A program made the translations under genes and the position numbers. DNA of 64,000 nt, taken from NCBI RefSeq assembly GCF_050003625.1, contig NC_134397.1, positions 98,316,162 to 98,380,161 on the forward strand. Reading direction: 5' to 3'. Each line of letters starts with the position of its first letter. The stretch's first letter is position 1. Below the pieces are notes generated by a model. It saw only the letters and a list, made by a program, of their open reading frames with translations, was not told the origin of the DNA and did no database searches. Below are positions 24,802-38,494 of this stretch, piece by piece. This DNA comes from Haematobia irritans (Eukaryota; Arthropoda; Insecta; Diptera; Muscidae).

Positions 24802-25776
24802 CACGGATGAAAAAGACTGTTTTTCATATGTTTGGCTATAAACATTATATGTTTGGAACACAAATTTTTAAACACAATATTTTTGAGTGCAAGCATATAA
24901 TGTTCATAAACTAGCATAACATGTTTGGGACATATATGTTAATATGTTAGAACATATTATGTTTGGGACATAAAATGTTTGTAAATATAATATGCTTGGA
25001 TGCAAACATATATTAATTTAGAAATAGCCTATAAACATATATGTGTTTAGTAGCTTGGAGCGCTATTTAACAGGGAGCGATATTGAATTAAGTTGGTGGT
25101 TGTTGCTTATTATTACAAAATTAACATTTTATTTTTCCTTGGGCAATTGATCAGCTACTTCTTTGATCCTTACAAACTGTGTGGTCCGCTGTTCGAATCC
25201 CCGTCCGGCAAAATGTAAAATTAAAATAAAAAAAATCATACAATTGAATAATTTCTTCTACAATGTTTGTATTACAGAAAAAGGTGCTAAGGACTAAAAA
25301 ATCTCGTGGAAGTGAGAAAGATGTGGGGGAATATACAATTGGGCAGAAACAAAATTTTGAGCATTCAGGTCGAAAACCTATGTTGTTAGCACCTATATTA
25401 CCTGTTTATTTTCATAATTCATTATGATTGTAAATATATAAATAAATAAATAAAATTTTGAGCACAATATTGTTTGGGAGAATTTTTTTAAGCATATAAT
25501 ATTTTTGGGTGCAAAATGCTTCCAAACATATTATATGTTCACATAATAACATATTGTTTTTTGGAAGACAACATTATTGAATTTGATGCAAAAATACAAA
25601 ATGTTTGGAACTTAGACTACCCAAACATATATTGTTTAGACCAATATGCCTTCAAACATATTATATATTGGAAGAGATCAAACATATAAATGTTTGGGCA
25701 ATACCCAAAAATATATATGCTTGAAGCAAAATATGTTTGGGAGTATATGTTACAGAAGCGATTTTTTGTGAGCGTG
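24802..25776 (-). mobile_element. D2 element inside F1-c
   Basis: 975 bp, from CACGGATGAAAAAGACTG to GATTTTTTGTGAGCGTG, flanked by TG on both sides (24800-24801, 25777-25778). The F1 unit (TTTATATGGGGGCTATA) is interrupted and resumes exactly after one TG, so the duplication is 2 bp. It keeps only a partial tRNA-like 3' half near 25160-25205 (GTTCGAATCCCCGTCCGGC). Confidence 0.75.
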
Positions 25777-27510
25777 TGGAGGCTATATATAATTATGAAC
25801 CGATGTGGACCAATTTTTGCATGGTTGTTAGAGACCATATACCAACACCATGTACCAAATTTCACCCGGATCGGATGAAATTTGCTTCTCTTAGAGGCTC
25901 GGCAAGACAAATCGTGGGATCGGTTTATATGGGAGCTATATATAATTATGACCGATGTGGACCAATTTTTGCATGGTTGTTAGATACCATATACCAATAC
26001 CGTGTACCAAATTTCAGCCGGATCGGATGAAATTTGCTTCTCTTAGAGGCTCGGCAAGCCAATTCGGGGGATCGGTTTATATGGGGGCTATATATAATTA
26101 TGGACCGATGTGGACCACTTTTTGCATGGTTGTTAGAGACCATATACCAACACCGTGTACCAAATTTCAACCGGATCGGTTGAAACTTGCTTCTCTTAGA
26201 GGCTCGGCAATCCAAATCGGGGGATCGGTTTATATGGGTGCTATATATAATTATGGACCGATGTGGACCAATTTTTGCATGGTTGTTAGAGACCATATAC
26301 TAACACCATATACCAAATTTCAGCCGGATCGGATAAAATTTGCTTCTCTTAGAGGATCGGCAAGCCAAATGTGGGGGTCCGTTTATATGGGGGATATACG
26401 TAAAAGTGGACCGATATGACCCATTTGCAATACCATTCGACCTACATCAATAACAATTACTTGTGCCAAGTTTCAAGTCGATAGCTTGTTTCGTTCGGAA
26501 GTTAGCGTGATTTCAACAGACGGACGGACATGCTCAGATCGACTCAGAATTTCACCACTACCCAGAATATATATACTTTATGGGGTCTTAGAGCAATATT
26601 TCGATGTGTTACAAACGGAATGACAAAGTTAATATACCCCTCCATCCTATGGTGGAGGGTATAAAAAACAATGTAAAATATATAAAAATTACAAAGGGAT
26701 CTTCATAAGAAATATCGAAAGGGCACTGTACTCTTTTTAGAGTTGGGACAGTAAAATGAAAAAATGGAGGAAACAGTGAAAAACTAAACAGTAAAATGTA
26801 TAAAAACAAGGTTTAGTTCCTCTTTATTAATAAGTAGTCCAAGAGGAGTTGACGGACACTTTCAAAAATAAAAGCGGGCATTAAGTTCGCTAAAATTATT
26901 TTCCATTTTAGCAGAAAAACTCTAAAAGCAGAATAACGTTATACCTTTTTTGGCAAATTGTATTATAACTTGGTGGGGGAATGATCCAAAGCAATAATTG
27001 AAAAGTTTATTTTCTTTAAAATGAATTATTAAAAGTACCTGTGAAAACATGGCCATTTTAGAGCGATAATGCCAACTTAATGCCGGCCTTAAAGGTAAAA
27101 ATGAAATTAACTAAAGGTACAAATTAAATTAATGAAATAAATTAAATTAAGTAAAATTATTCGTTAATAAATATTCATGTTAATTTGTATTTCTAAATTC
27201 GCTAGGTTTTAACTGCTAATAAAAATAGTTCACGCTTAAATAAATTTATGTGTGTATTGTAAAATTATTTATGGTTATAGTCGACTGCACGTTCTCCTTT
27301 CGTTAGAGTTTTTGAATTTCATCCAAAATTTCAATATTTTATAACAAAAACATTTTTTGTTACAAATTGTTATTTTTGCAATAAAAATTTAATTCCGTTT
27401 ACACAAGCTCTTTTCTGACTGTAAATCTTTAATAATCCACATTTCGAAGTTTTATTGTAAAAATTTAATATAGTAATTTATAAATATAAATGTATAAATT
27501 AAAAAATTTG

Positions 27511-27590
27511 TGTTCGGTCAAAACAGGGATTGAACCCACGACCCTTTGCATGCAAGGCGGACATGCTAACTATTGCTTCACGTGGCCAAC
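27511..27590 (-). other. tRNA-like module, type X (in D4)
   Basis: Minus strand reads CACGTGAAGCAATAGTTAGC at the A-box side, then TTGCATGCAAAGGGTCGTGG and GGTTCAATCCC at the B-box side. A- and B-box spacing is tRNA-like, and the anticodon region resembles tRNA-Ala. There is no perfect acceptor stem, so this is a SINE-type or tRNA-derived module, not a tRNA gene. Confidence 0.6.
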
Positions 27591-27682
27591 AAATGTATGT
27601 TTTTGTTAAATAATGTTTTGTTTACATAAGCTCGTGGGTGCCGTAAACTATGCTATATAAATATAACTTATACGGATAATTG

Positions 27683-27742
27683 TCTATATAGTGTGTTGGC
27701 TTGCAAACTGTATGGTTCTCACTTCGATTCTCCGTCCAGGCG
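27683..27742 (+). other. tRNA-like module, type Y (in D4), damaged
   Basis: The 3' half GTGTGTTGGCTTGCAAAC then CTTCGATTCTCCGTCCAGGC (B-box) is clear. The A-box side is lost. It points away from the type X module 93 bp to the left, as in the other D copies. Confidence 0.55.
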
Positions 27743-28167
27743 AAAGGTAAAATTTAGCAAATTTATTTAGTTATTTAGTTTTATTAGTTAGTTATTTAGT
27801 TTAGATATTTAGTTTTAAATCTGATTATTTTCAGCAATTATATAAAGTTTTGTATTTGTCTCATATCATATGTTAGCAAATAAGAAAACTTTATAAGTGC
27901 AATAGAAAATAACCTGACGAAAGATTAAATGTAAGTGTATTTCCTTTTACTAACCAGTTGATATAATAATGTAAAATTAAAAATAATAATTGTTAATTAT
28001 AAAATTGCCAGATTCAATAAAAATACCATCCCTGAAGAAGCTGGAATCGCCCAGCGAAACGTTGGATGACAAAAATGGAATAAATTAATCTTTTATTCGC
28101 ATTAAAATACCTGACCTTAAAAGCCCAATAGATGTTTGAAAATAATTAAAAAGGTCGAATCGAAAAA

Positions 28168-28355
<188 letters not shown>

Positions 28356-28649
28356 TGTTTGTTTTACTGAAAAAGGTGCTAAGAACAAAAAAATTTCGTG
28401 GAAGTGAGAATGATGTGAGGGAATATACAATTAAATTTAAATTTAGTTTTTAGCACAATCTTCTTGGAAAATTCTTCCAAGCATATAATATTTTTGGGCC
28501 CAAAATGCAATCATATAATATGTTCACATAAAATAAATATAATAGTGTTTCGGCAGTATCCAATAATATATGTGCTTCCTGCAAAATGTGATTGGAACAT
28601 ATGTTGGAGAAGTGATTTTTTTGAGGGTGTAGAAAAAATAAACGGGAAA

Positions 28650-29920
28650 ATAAAAGGGAAAATCGTTTTTATATACAGTGCCATTTCTGATGCAACTTTT
28701 AACCTTTATTTTTTCCTCATCAATTATAGAGGTTATTCATTACTGTCAATTATAGAGGTTATTCATTACTGTTGTGAAATTAAATAAAAATTTTCCTTTT
28801 CAAATATAAAACAAAACAAAAACCTTTTCTTCATCTTTTAATCACCAAACGAAGTGTTACGTAAAACGAAGCTATGCAACTATTTTAATATGTTAGAACA
28901 TATTACACAGGGGAACAAAATTGAACTTTTTGATTTGAAATTTATAACAAATTTGTAGTAATATGAGGTCGCTGAATCCAAATCTGCACTTGTTTTTTTA
29001 TCAGCTCGGTTTATAACAAATTTGTAGTAATATGAGGTCGCTGAATCCAAATCTGCACTTGGTTTTTTTATCAGCTCGGGTTTTTTTCGAGATATACCGT
29101 TATGTTCAAAATTAAGGCAATTCCGCTACATATATTGGAATAAGTTGAAAACGGTTCACCATATTAAATTAAAAAAATCCGAAAATCCCAAACAATATTC
29201 TCTTTAAGCCGTGTTTACATTGTTTTTAAAATTTCCAAGTAGTTTTAGAGATATCGTTCAAGTTAAAAAATTGAAATTTTTAACAAAACAAATTGTTTGT
29301 TCTTTAAAAATTCCTAAAGAATAAAAATGGGATAAAAAATCACAGTTTTCGTCCAGAAACAGTTAGTTAAATATATTTCGAATAAAGTTAGCTTTATTTC
29401 ATTACAATCGGTGTACAAGTTTGGTTTTGTTCACGATTTACTGAATTGATATAAATTTCGATTTCCGTACAAAAAACAAACACCAAATAAGGATACGTTT
29501 TAAGCTTTTATCGGCCATTTTGGTCAAGTAGTATATGAGTTCTTCTCCTCCAAAATCGGCAATTTTTCAAAACAAAAAAAATTTTTTTCAAAATTCTCGT
29601 TCAACATCCTACCAGAAAAACGCTGAGAAATATGCAATTACAAAAAAATATCGTTTTTGCAACATATATCCCCACTTTGGGGACTTTGATACCAATTTTG
29701 GAATGATATATTCAGCAATATTTCTTAAAACAATTTTCCATGCAAAAGTCAATAAAAATCATAATGATATCACAATTATTTCAAAAGTTATTAAGGTTTC
29801 AAATCATATTTTTATTTCCCGAAAAATTGGAATTTTCAAAAAAAAAATTGTTCGGTGCCCAAAAACGTCAATGTTTCGTATTTTTTCTATTTGTTATTTT
29901 CAATTGCATAGAAAACAAAT
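28650..29920. other. Unclassified DNA with two small tandem duplications
   Basis: No gene recognised. A 27-bp direct repeat (TCAATTATAGAGGTTATTCA...) occurs at about 28719 and 28746. A unit of about 65 bp starting TTATAACAAATTTGTAGTAA occurs at about 28947 and 29011. ORFs at 29535-29979 are AT-rich and overlapping and show no motif. Confidence 0.5.
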
Positions 29921-29924
29921 GTAC

Positions 29925-30160
29925 ATTTTTGTGGGGGCTATACCTAAATCTGAACCGATTTAAATCAAACTCGGCATAATTGACGATATCTGGCTTCTGC
30001 AGCCATATAAGTGCATATCGGGCGTAAGATATATATGGGGGCTATGTCTAAATATGAACCGATTTCAACCAAACTCGGCATGCATAGCTAGAATGTTAAT
30101 TAGATCGGAGTAAAACTGTAGTCTCGGAGTGAAAATTTAGTTTCCGGTGGCCACACGGAG
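29925..30160 (+). mobile_element. F2-like minisatellite remnant
   Basis: Two or three degraded units containing GGGGGCTATACCTAAATCTGAACCG-type and ATGAACCGATTTCAACC-type words, related to the F2 units at 19335-19380. Neither end module is present. Confidence 0.5.
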
Positions 30161-30293
30161 GAAAAGTGTGTGTTTTTTATATCTTTGGATACAAAAATAA
30201 GATGTTAGTGACAAAAAATTTAACACAATATGTGTGTGTACAAGGATATTGTGTTTGAAATAGTATATTATGTTTGCAATCGATATGTTAATC

Positions 30294-30744
30294 TCCCAAC
30301 CAAAAAAGTAGTGAATATGTTCTTTTTGGATCCGGAAGTGGTGCAAGTCCGAATTCAATGTTTCGGATGTGAACTATAAAATTGTGTCTTATTTCGCTAA
30401 ATAACAATTTTTAATTTTTTTTTATGATTTTTAATGCATTCTAACACTTGTCTAAAACGTTTGATCTCAAATATTTCCAACAATGGTGCAATTTTTCCAG
30501 AATTTAGAATTTTTTCGATAAATTTTAATAATTTGTACCATTTTGTTAATTCTTACTCTCTTTTTAACGTATTTAAAACAAAATAATTTAGCATTTCTTA
30601 TTAAAACTATGAAAAAACGAGTTTTAAAAAATTGAATCAAAATAACTTCCTGTGTAACTAAAATAAAGAACATCTTTGGGTGGGCATTTTGGAAGTGTTT
30701 TTAAAGTAGTGCCTTTAGAAGAACTTCCAATTTTTTGCTGGGAT
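30294..30744 (-). mobile_element. I element (TCCCAGC termini)
   Basis: Left end TCCCAACCAAAAAAGTAGTG, right end AACTTCCAATTTTTTGCTGGGA, i.e. imperfect inverted ends TCCCARC...AAAAAA. About 450 bp, AT-rich. Related ends occur at 23342, at about 34130 and 35903, and at 36886-36980. The TSD is not clear, so the superfamily is not assigned. Confidence 0.55.
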
Positions 30745-30854
30745 GTTACAATATTATATGTTTACGTGAATAATTTTTTTAATACAAAAAATGTTTACAC
30801 AGAAGCAACGAACAACGAACGTCCAAACAAGATATTTTTGGTAAAGTTACACTA

Positions 30855-30972
30855 AAAATAGAAATAATATTTGCCGCGGAAAAACATAATTTTACGAAAT
30901 TTAAAACATACATTTTATGTTTTCATTAAAATTAAACTTAATTTCATTAAAATTAATTTTTAGTGTAACTTT
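30855..30972. mobile_element. Small palindromic MITE, about 118 bp
   Basis: Ends AAAGTTACACTAAAAAT and, inverted, AAAGTTACACTAAAAATTAA. Short AT-rich interior. No clear TSD is seen. Confidence 0.6.
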
Positions 30973-31592
30973 CCCGTTGGAATCTAGTTAAAGTGGATTT
31001 TGGAAATGTAATGTAAATAAGAAAATAAACTGGAATTTTACTTTTGTTCAGGCAATTATACATATTCCGATTTTCTGAGACGGTATTATAGTGAGCGGGA
31101 TAATGGTGTCATTACTTTTATAGAGAATTGAATTAATTTCTTTATAATAACTGTAGAAAATTGTTGTTTGTTATATATTCTCAATTTGTTTCTTCGAATA
31201 ATTAAGATCGCCAATAAACATTTACACGACACACGCAAACGTTAGTAAATCCAAAAAAAAAAATTAATAGACCGAAAATAGCAATGGGCTAGCAATTAAT
31301 CATAAGCGTCAAATAACACCGACAGGCTATACTCGCCACATATACACTTCCTCTACATGTATGTGAGATGAGGGAAAATCCACTGATATTGCCCCATTAT
31401 TGTCGTGACAATTTCTGAACTTTTTGGAAATTCTTTTGATTTGTAAAATGGGGGAAAAGTGATGAAACAACTCGTTGGGAATAAATTACGTGCCCAAATT
31501 AAGAACTTTTTGTGTTGGGCTGAACTTTGATTGGGTTGTTAACGTGGGCAAAGTTCATAGTTATTGTATGTGAATAGCAAATACATACATTA
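30973..31592. other. Probably unique DNA flanking the host-exon candidate
   Basis: Not recognised as any repeat family of this window. It would be the 3' UTR side of the minus-strand exon at 31593-31772; I see no decisive polyadenylation signal. Confidence 0.35.
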
Positions 31593-31772
31593 CTAAATAG
31601 AAACGACTTCAAACACAAACACACGATATGTAAATTTTATTTTCACTTTATTGCCGTGTTCGCCCGAAAGTCCTTGCAATGTAAATAGCGTGCCGACCGT
31701 TGTACGCCAAGTGTTGTCCACGTCTAAAATTTGTTTTGCCACTAGTGGACACTGACCGGCAATTGTTGTTCC
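31593..31772 (-). CDS. Candidate terminal exon of an unidentified host gene
   Basis: On the minus strand a pyrimidine-rich tract (from about 31805 down) leads to a consensus acceptor TTTTATTCCAG ending at 31773. Sixty codons follow, including the stop TAG (complement of 31593-31595). The peptide begins GTTIAGQCPLVAKQ, contains NTWRTTVGTLFTLQGLSGEHG and ends FTYRVFVFEVVSI. Composition is unlike the flanking repeats: balanced codons, both Cys and Trp, and higher GC. I do not recognise the family. The upstream exon is not evident nearby; it may lie outside the window or beyond inserted DNA. It could also be a fragment of an old pseudogene. Confidence 0.5.
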   Translation of the reverse strand, partial: GTTIAGQCPLVAKQILDVDNTWRTTVGTLFTLQGLSGEHGNKVKIKFTYRVFVFEVVSI

Positions 31773-32397
31773 CTGGAATAAAATATAAAGGATGGTGGGG
31801 GAATAATGGTGTATCCTTGGAATATGGAAAGAAACTTGTTTCTTTGAATGAACGTCTATATAGTTTCCAAGGAGGGTCAATTGATTGCTTGTGTAAATGA
31901 TATTAACTTTTTTGGAATATTAAGTTCGTTGGTTCCCTATTTAGAAATGTAACAAAAGTGTGGGTGCCCTGACCTCTGACAATAGTTTGTCCTCACATAT
32001 GCGTTGGAATTTTTTCCTCAATAGAAATTCTAAACATACACCTTCACTATAGTAAACTATATTTTTGTCTATGATATCATTTCTAAAGTAGGTTCTTACT
32101 ACTTTATGATTCGATATTTCCCGAGAAAAAAATTAAAATTCTTAGAATCAATAGAGTGTATTTCATCAAAATATATATTATGGCGAAGTGCACATATACA
32201 ATGTTATCAACTAGCATATAATGCTAGTTTAGAATATATTATGTTTGAGACACACATAACTACATTTTTTCATAAATATAATAATGGAGTGTAGAGAATG
32301 AAATAAAATTTATATTTAACTGTTTTAATCTCTAATTACTTTTTGTTGTCCATTATTATGTTATATATTTTTTATTATTGTTAAATTTATATATGGT
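31773..32397. other. Intron-like/unclassified DNA, possible D remnant at 32140-32290
   Basis: Contains the acceptor-side tract of the exon candidate. Around 32200-32260, words such as AGAATATATTATGTTTGAGAC resemble D elements, but no termini are visible. Confidence 0.35.
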
Positions 32398-32630
32398 TAG
32401 GTTAGGTTAGGTTAAAGTGGCAGCCCGATTAAGATTCAGGCTCACTTAGACTATTCAGTCCATTGTGATACCACATAACTAAAAGTACCTATTACATATG
32501 GGCACTTCTAGTTTTAACCGCTGACCCTTCTCGATTATTTCCTTCGGTTGAACCAACCAGATTGTTCCAAAAACATTAGCAGACTGCTTAAGTTAACGTT
32601 TTCCAGGCCCGCCAGCAATCTGAAGCTATA
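32398..32630 (-). mobile_element. LINE1 3'-end fragment
   Basis: Reverse orientation: TTAGGTTAGGTTAGGTTAAA tail at the left, then the 3' UTR and the last ~80 bp of ORF2 matching 17800-18034. It ends at a TA (32629-32630) where a mariner element is inserted. The LINE does not resume on the far side, so the other flank has been lost. Confidence 0.85.
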
Positions 32631-33796
32631 AAGGGTGAGACGGTCAAAATTTGGTCAAGGGAAAACGCGTATAAATCGGTGCAATCGTTTATTTAAAAAT
32701 CAAATTAAATTTCTTTTTCAAGTACAATTAGTATAAAATTCAGGAAAAATATTCAGTTAGGCTTTCGCTTTTCCAAATCCGAATTGCCGGGCCTCACGCT
32801 TGACACCTGCCATCAGATTTTGTACAGCCACCTTGTCCACCTTCTTCGCCGCAGAAAGCCAGTTCGTCTTTAGCAGTTTTTTTGGTCTTCTTTAGGTTCC
32901 GCTTGACAATAGCCCAGTATTTCTCAATTGGGGCGGAGCTCTGGCGTGTTGGGAGGGTTCTTGTCCTTGGGAACCACCTGCCACGTTGTTGGCGGCGTAC
33001 CACTCCATGGCCTTTTTACCGTAATGGCAAGATGCCCGTGTTTCTTCAGGACAGGCAGCAGACGTTTATTCAAACACTCTTGCACGTACATTTCTTGGTT
33101 GACAGTCCCGGAAGCTATGAAAATGCTGCTTTTCAAGCCACAGGTACAGATGGCTTGTCAAACCAGATATTTCTTTGCGAACTTTGACAGTTTTATGTGC
33201 TTGAAAATATCTGCTACCTTTCCCCTTCCTTTTGCCGTATAAACTCCTGTCCCGGAAGCTGCTTGTAGTCGGCTTTGACGTAGGTTTCGTCGTCCATTAC
33301 CACGCACTCAAACTTCGTCAGCATCGTCGTGTACAGCCTCCGGGATCGCGCTTTGGCCGTCGTATTTTGTTTATCATCGCGATTTGGAGTCACTACCTTC
33401 TTGTAAGTCGATAGTCCGGCTCGTTTTTTGGCTCGATGCACGGATGTAGACGATACACCCAGCTTATTTGCGGCATCTCGGAGAGAAAGGTTAGGGTTTC
33501 GCTTGAAACTACCGGCAACTCTCTTTGTCGTCTCAGCGGCTTCCGGTTTTCGATTTCCCCCGATCCAGACTTCCTGGCTGTCGACAAACGTTCCCCAAAC
33601 ACTTTAATTACATTTGTAACGGTTAATTTGACAACTCTTAGCGATTTTTCCAGCTTTGGCAAGCCATTTGTACCTGTGGCTTGAAAAGCAGCATTTTCAT
33701 AGCTTCCGGGACTGTCAACCAAGAAATGTACGTGAAAGAGTGTTTGAATAAACCTGAAGACACACGGGCATCTTGCCATTACGGTAAAAAGGCCAT
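32631..33796 (-). mobile_element. DD37E-type Tc1/mariner relic with a fold-back end
   Basis: The right terminus (minus-strand sense) starts after TA at 32631 with AAGGGTGAGACGGTCAAAAT. The transposase frame is on the minus strand. At about 33659 it joins an inverted copy of its own C-terminal region (33659-33796 mirrors about 33004-33160), and the other inverted repeat is missing. Confidence 0.75.
32757..33660 (-). pseudogene. DD37E mariner transposase, inactivated
   Basis: Minus-strand blocks, N to C: an HTH-region remnant (NRKPEAAE, FKRNPNLSLRDAANKLGVSS), KKRAGLSTYKKV, ECVVMDDETYVKADYKQLPG with the first catalytic Asp (near 33295), SSIFIASGTVNQEMYVQECL, CHYGKKAMEW, VPKDKNPPNTPELRP, EKYWAIVKRNLKKTKKT and a C-terminal NLMAGVKREARQFGFGKA block before the stop at 32757. 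The FWPD block with the second Asp is deleted near 33038, and a one-base insertion shifts frame just before the catalytic Glu. Spacing in the family is 37 residues between the second Asp and Glu (from memory). Dead. Confidence 0.85.
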
Positions 33797-34265
33797 GATT
33801 GCGTTCTTTTTAATACTTTTTAGTTTTTTACTTTTTTATTAATTTTCTATTTTTTTTATTTTTTTATTAGTTTTCTATTTTTTTTTTGCAAAATTTAATT
33901 GTCCAAAATTTGCACTTAAATTAGGCTTATTGCGTTCTTTCTAATACTTGTCCACAAGGACTGCATCGGAAGTATAAAAAAAATTATTGGAGATCCCAAG
34001 ATGCGCTTTAGAAGAAATGTTTGAGGACTTGTCCAAAAGGACTGCATCGGAAGTTTAAAAAACTCGATGGGGGATTCTGGGATGGGCTTTAAAAGAAATG
34101 TTTGTGGAAGAACTTCCATTTTTTTGCTGGGCAATAATAGTGCAGAATATTGTCTTCAGTAGACACTACGAAGGGACCTATTAGTGTATTAGCAAATTGC
34201 GTGAATTATGTCGTAGTGTCAGTATTCTGCACGCATAAACCAAGAGATCTCATGTCTCCTACAAA

Positions 34266-35182
<917 letters not shown>

Positions 35183-35220
35183 GCCAAGGGTCGTGGGTTC
35201 GAACTCTTCTTCGACCAAAG

Positions 35221-35767
<547 letters not shown>

Positions 35768-36225
35768 TTTGTAGGAGACATGAGATCTCTTGGTTTCAGC
35801 GTGCAGAATACTGACACTACGACATAATTCACGCAATTGGCTAATACACTAATAGGTCGCTTCGTACTGTCTACTGAAGACAATATTCTGCACTATTATC
35901 TCCCAGCAAAAAATGGAAGTTCTTCCACAAACATTTCTTTTAAAGCCCATCCCAGAATCCCCCATCGAGTTTTTTAAACTTCCGATGCAGTCCTTTTGGA
36001 CAAGTCCACAAACATTTCTTCTAAAGCGTATCTTGGGATCTCCAATAATTTTTTTATACTTCCGATGCAGTCCTTGTGGACAAGAAAGAACGCAATCAGG
36101 CTATTTTAAGTGCAAATTTTGGACTATTAAATTTTGCAAAAAAAAAAAAAATAGAAAACTAATAAAAAAAAATAGAAAATTAATAAAAAAGTAAAAAACT
36201 AAAAAGTATTAGAAAGAACGCAATC

Positions 36226-37044
36226 AGGCTATTTTAAGTGCAAATTTTGGACAATTAAATTTTGCAAAAAAAAAAATAGAAAATTAATAAAAAAGTAAAA
36301 AAACTAATAATAAAAAAAATTTCATCCCCGCTGGGATTTGAAACTGTACCGTTTTCGCTTCCATGCAAGTTCTTTGGAGAAGGTTTTGCAAATTACGAGA
36401 ATTTTTAATTTTTTGTTGATTTTTAATGAAAAAAATATATTTATACGGAAATTTATGCCGAAAATAAAAAATAAAAACGATGCATAACATAAAAAAATAA
36501 TTTTTAGAAAAATATTTGATAAAAAAATTGCCGCTGGTGAGATTTGAATCTGCGTTTCTTATTTTTTCGTTCATACTAATAAAGAACATCTCGAGAAGCA
36601 ATTAGAATGTTATTCCTTGGTGTCGTATTACGATCAAATCACAAACATTTTAATTGACCTTTCGACGCTTTATGTCCAATGGCGTTTGTGGCTGAGTGTG
36701 CTAAGGCGTTCTGTTATGGTGCCAGCAAACCCAATTTCAATCCCTGATCAGAGGGAAAGTTTTTCAAATTGTAAAAATTAGATAATAGGAAAATAATAGT
36801 GTTAATAAAAACATATGGATGAAAAAAAGTGAAATTGGTTGAGAAAAAATTTTGTCGCTTTTTAAATTTTTTCATTGAAATTAACTCCCAGGGCACAACT
36901 TCTAAAGCAATGCAAAGGATCTTCCGGATCACAGATTGGGGAGAAAAACTACTTTTTTGGATGCTCTTTTTTTTGCTGGGCAATTATCAGTACCTTGCTT
37001 CTCGAAGCACGGTTTGATCTTTTTAACCTATAGAGTACGTGTTC
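36226..37044. other. Unclassified DNA with tRNA-like remnants and a short I-type element
   Basis: Around 36687-36757 the sequence GTTTGTGGCTGAGTGTGC, then TTTCAATCCC, resembles a decayed tRNA-derived module (plus). Around 36325-36365 and 36530-36560 there are B-box-like words on the minus strand. 36886-36980 has TCCCAG and TTTTTTTTGCTGGG ends, a likely short I element. ORFs here show no motif. Confidence 0.45.
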
Positions 37045-37763
37045 CATATGGAACTAACACTTATTCTTACAGGGATTTTTAGGAACATTGACTATTCACC
37101 ACTAGGAGAACAATTTTTTCTTATAGATTGGTCATCTATATACCGCATCGATTCCCCTTATGATCAGTCGTCATTTTTGGAAGATTATATAACATCGCTC
37201 TTTAACATGGCCGTACCGATGATTACTAGGACAGTAAGGCAAAAAGTAATAGCTGGTTCACCTTTCGTATCAGAAAACTGATCAATTAATGGGATTTGAG
37301 GTTCGCCCAATGGAAAATCCTCAGGACTACTGAGGCCCACTACGAGTTTTGTGTTGCTCGAAAGGCAGTGAATAAAGAAATCTCTCGGGAGAAACATATG
37401 GACTTCGATAGAAAGTTTGAGAATGCTCTGGAGTCGAGACAGACATGGTCGACTCTAAAGTATATTGGTATTGGCAAGTGTAGTGGAACGGTTGATCCAT
37501 CTATCGAAAACGAAAACGAAACGTTTTCCACCTTCCCAAATTTCTTCTGCGGATGAATCATATTATGATACACCGAATACTCCATTAGAATCTTCTTTAC
37601 ATTTTGAATGTATAAGTCGTTTTGATATCCTCAGAAGCTTCCTATCTGTTAAGTCCAATGCAGTCGGAGTAGACAATATTGATCCGAGATTTATTAAGAT
37701 TCTTTTGCCAGAACTAATGCCTTTCTTGGGATACGTATTTAATAAATTTATTACTAAAAGTAT

Positions 37764-38362
37764 TGTTACGTTTTTATATTGAGGCGTATTTAATGACCCG
37801 ATAATTAAAACACAGTTCTTTTCAAGTAACGACAATCTACATTTTATTTGCTTCACTGATAGGTTCACTTATTTTCTCTACGATGTGTACTGTATGAATT
37901 TTAGCTTACGACTGACTTCACAGCTCCCTCTGTCAGCTCTTTTATAGTACTATATAACGATATCGAAAATTCTCGGTAGTCTGGCCTACAACATTCTAGA
38001 CTATTCTACTACTATATGGTAGATGTCGCACGGGCGATATTGCACATATTTATCGGCTTATGCTCATTGTCTTGGCTAGAATCATCTAGAACATTCTACT
38101 ATCTGGCAGATGTCGCACAGGCATAAATGATTATATATTACTACACTATAACAATATGCAATGAAGATAACAAAACAAAAGGGGTTACTTTACAATGAAC
38201 GATTGGGAAACTAAGAACACAAAAGATGTTTATGAAAGTACTAGAAAATATAGAAATGATTTTAACAAGTGATGACGTAATTTCACCGTTACAAATTGAA
38301 ATTTTAAATTAACGGAAACTAATTTGGATAAACTTAAATCTAGAAATATCAAATTCGTAACA
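37764..38362. mobile_element. Solo LTR with 4-bp TSD (Ty3/gypsy-like)
   Basis: 599 bp starting TGTTACG and ending CGTAACA, flanked by an exact GTAT duplication (37760-37763, 38363-38366). It splits the LINE-b RT frame, which resumes correctly after it. The interior has two related blocks with GGCAGATGTCGCAC-type and TAGATGTCGCACGGG words and a TATA-like TATATAAC. No internal coding region: a solo LTR left by recombination. A 4-bp TSD fits Ty3/gypsy better than BEL (5 bp). Confidence 0.85.
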
Positions 38363-38494
38363 GTATCTTTTCTGATAGCTGGGAAATCGCTAAGGTAATA
38401 CAAATACCGAAGAAGAACTCTTAGTATAGACCAATTGCCTCATTTATCGAATGTGTTTGAACACCTATTGAATGGACCAATCACATCACACATC

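Larger units (their letters stand above)
22676..26662 (+). mobile_element. F1 element copy c, with hAT and D insertions
   Basis: The 5' hairpin module begins at 22676 and is cut after the first 54 bp by a hAT element (22730-24191). F1 resumes with CCTCCACCATGG, is cut again by D2 (24802-25776), and ends with the hairpin module at 26662. About seven 153-bp units remain, the best preserved at 25780-26400. It inserted into a D element, both sides of which are recognisable. Confidence 0.85.

Noticed and set aside
29535..29979. Overlapping ORFs of 142 and 79 codons as a gene
   Set aside because: AT-rich Lys/Asn/Phe/Ile composition, overlapping frames, no motif.
31700..31900. Plus-strand 66-codon ORF overlapping the exon candidate
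   Set aside because: Antisense to the better-supported minus-strand exon and without motif or splice context.
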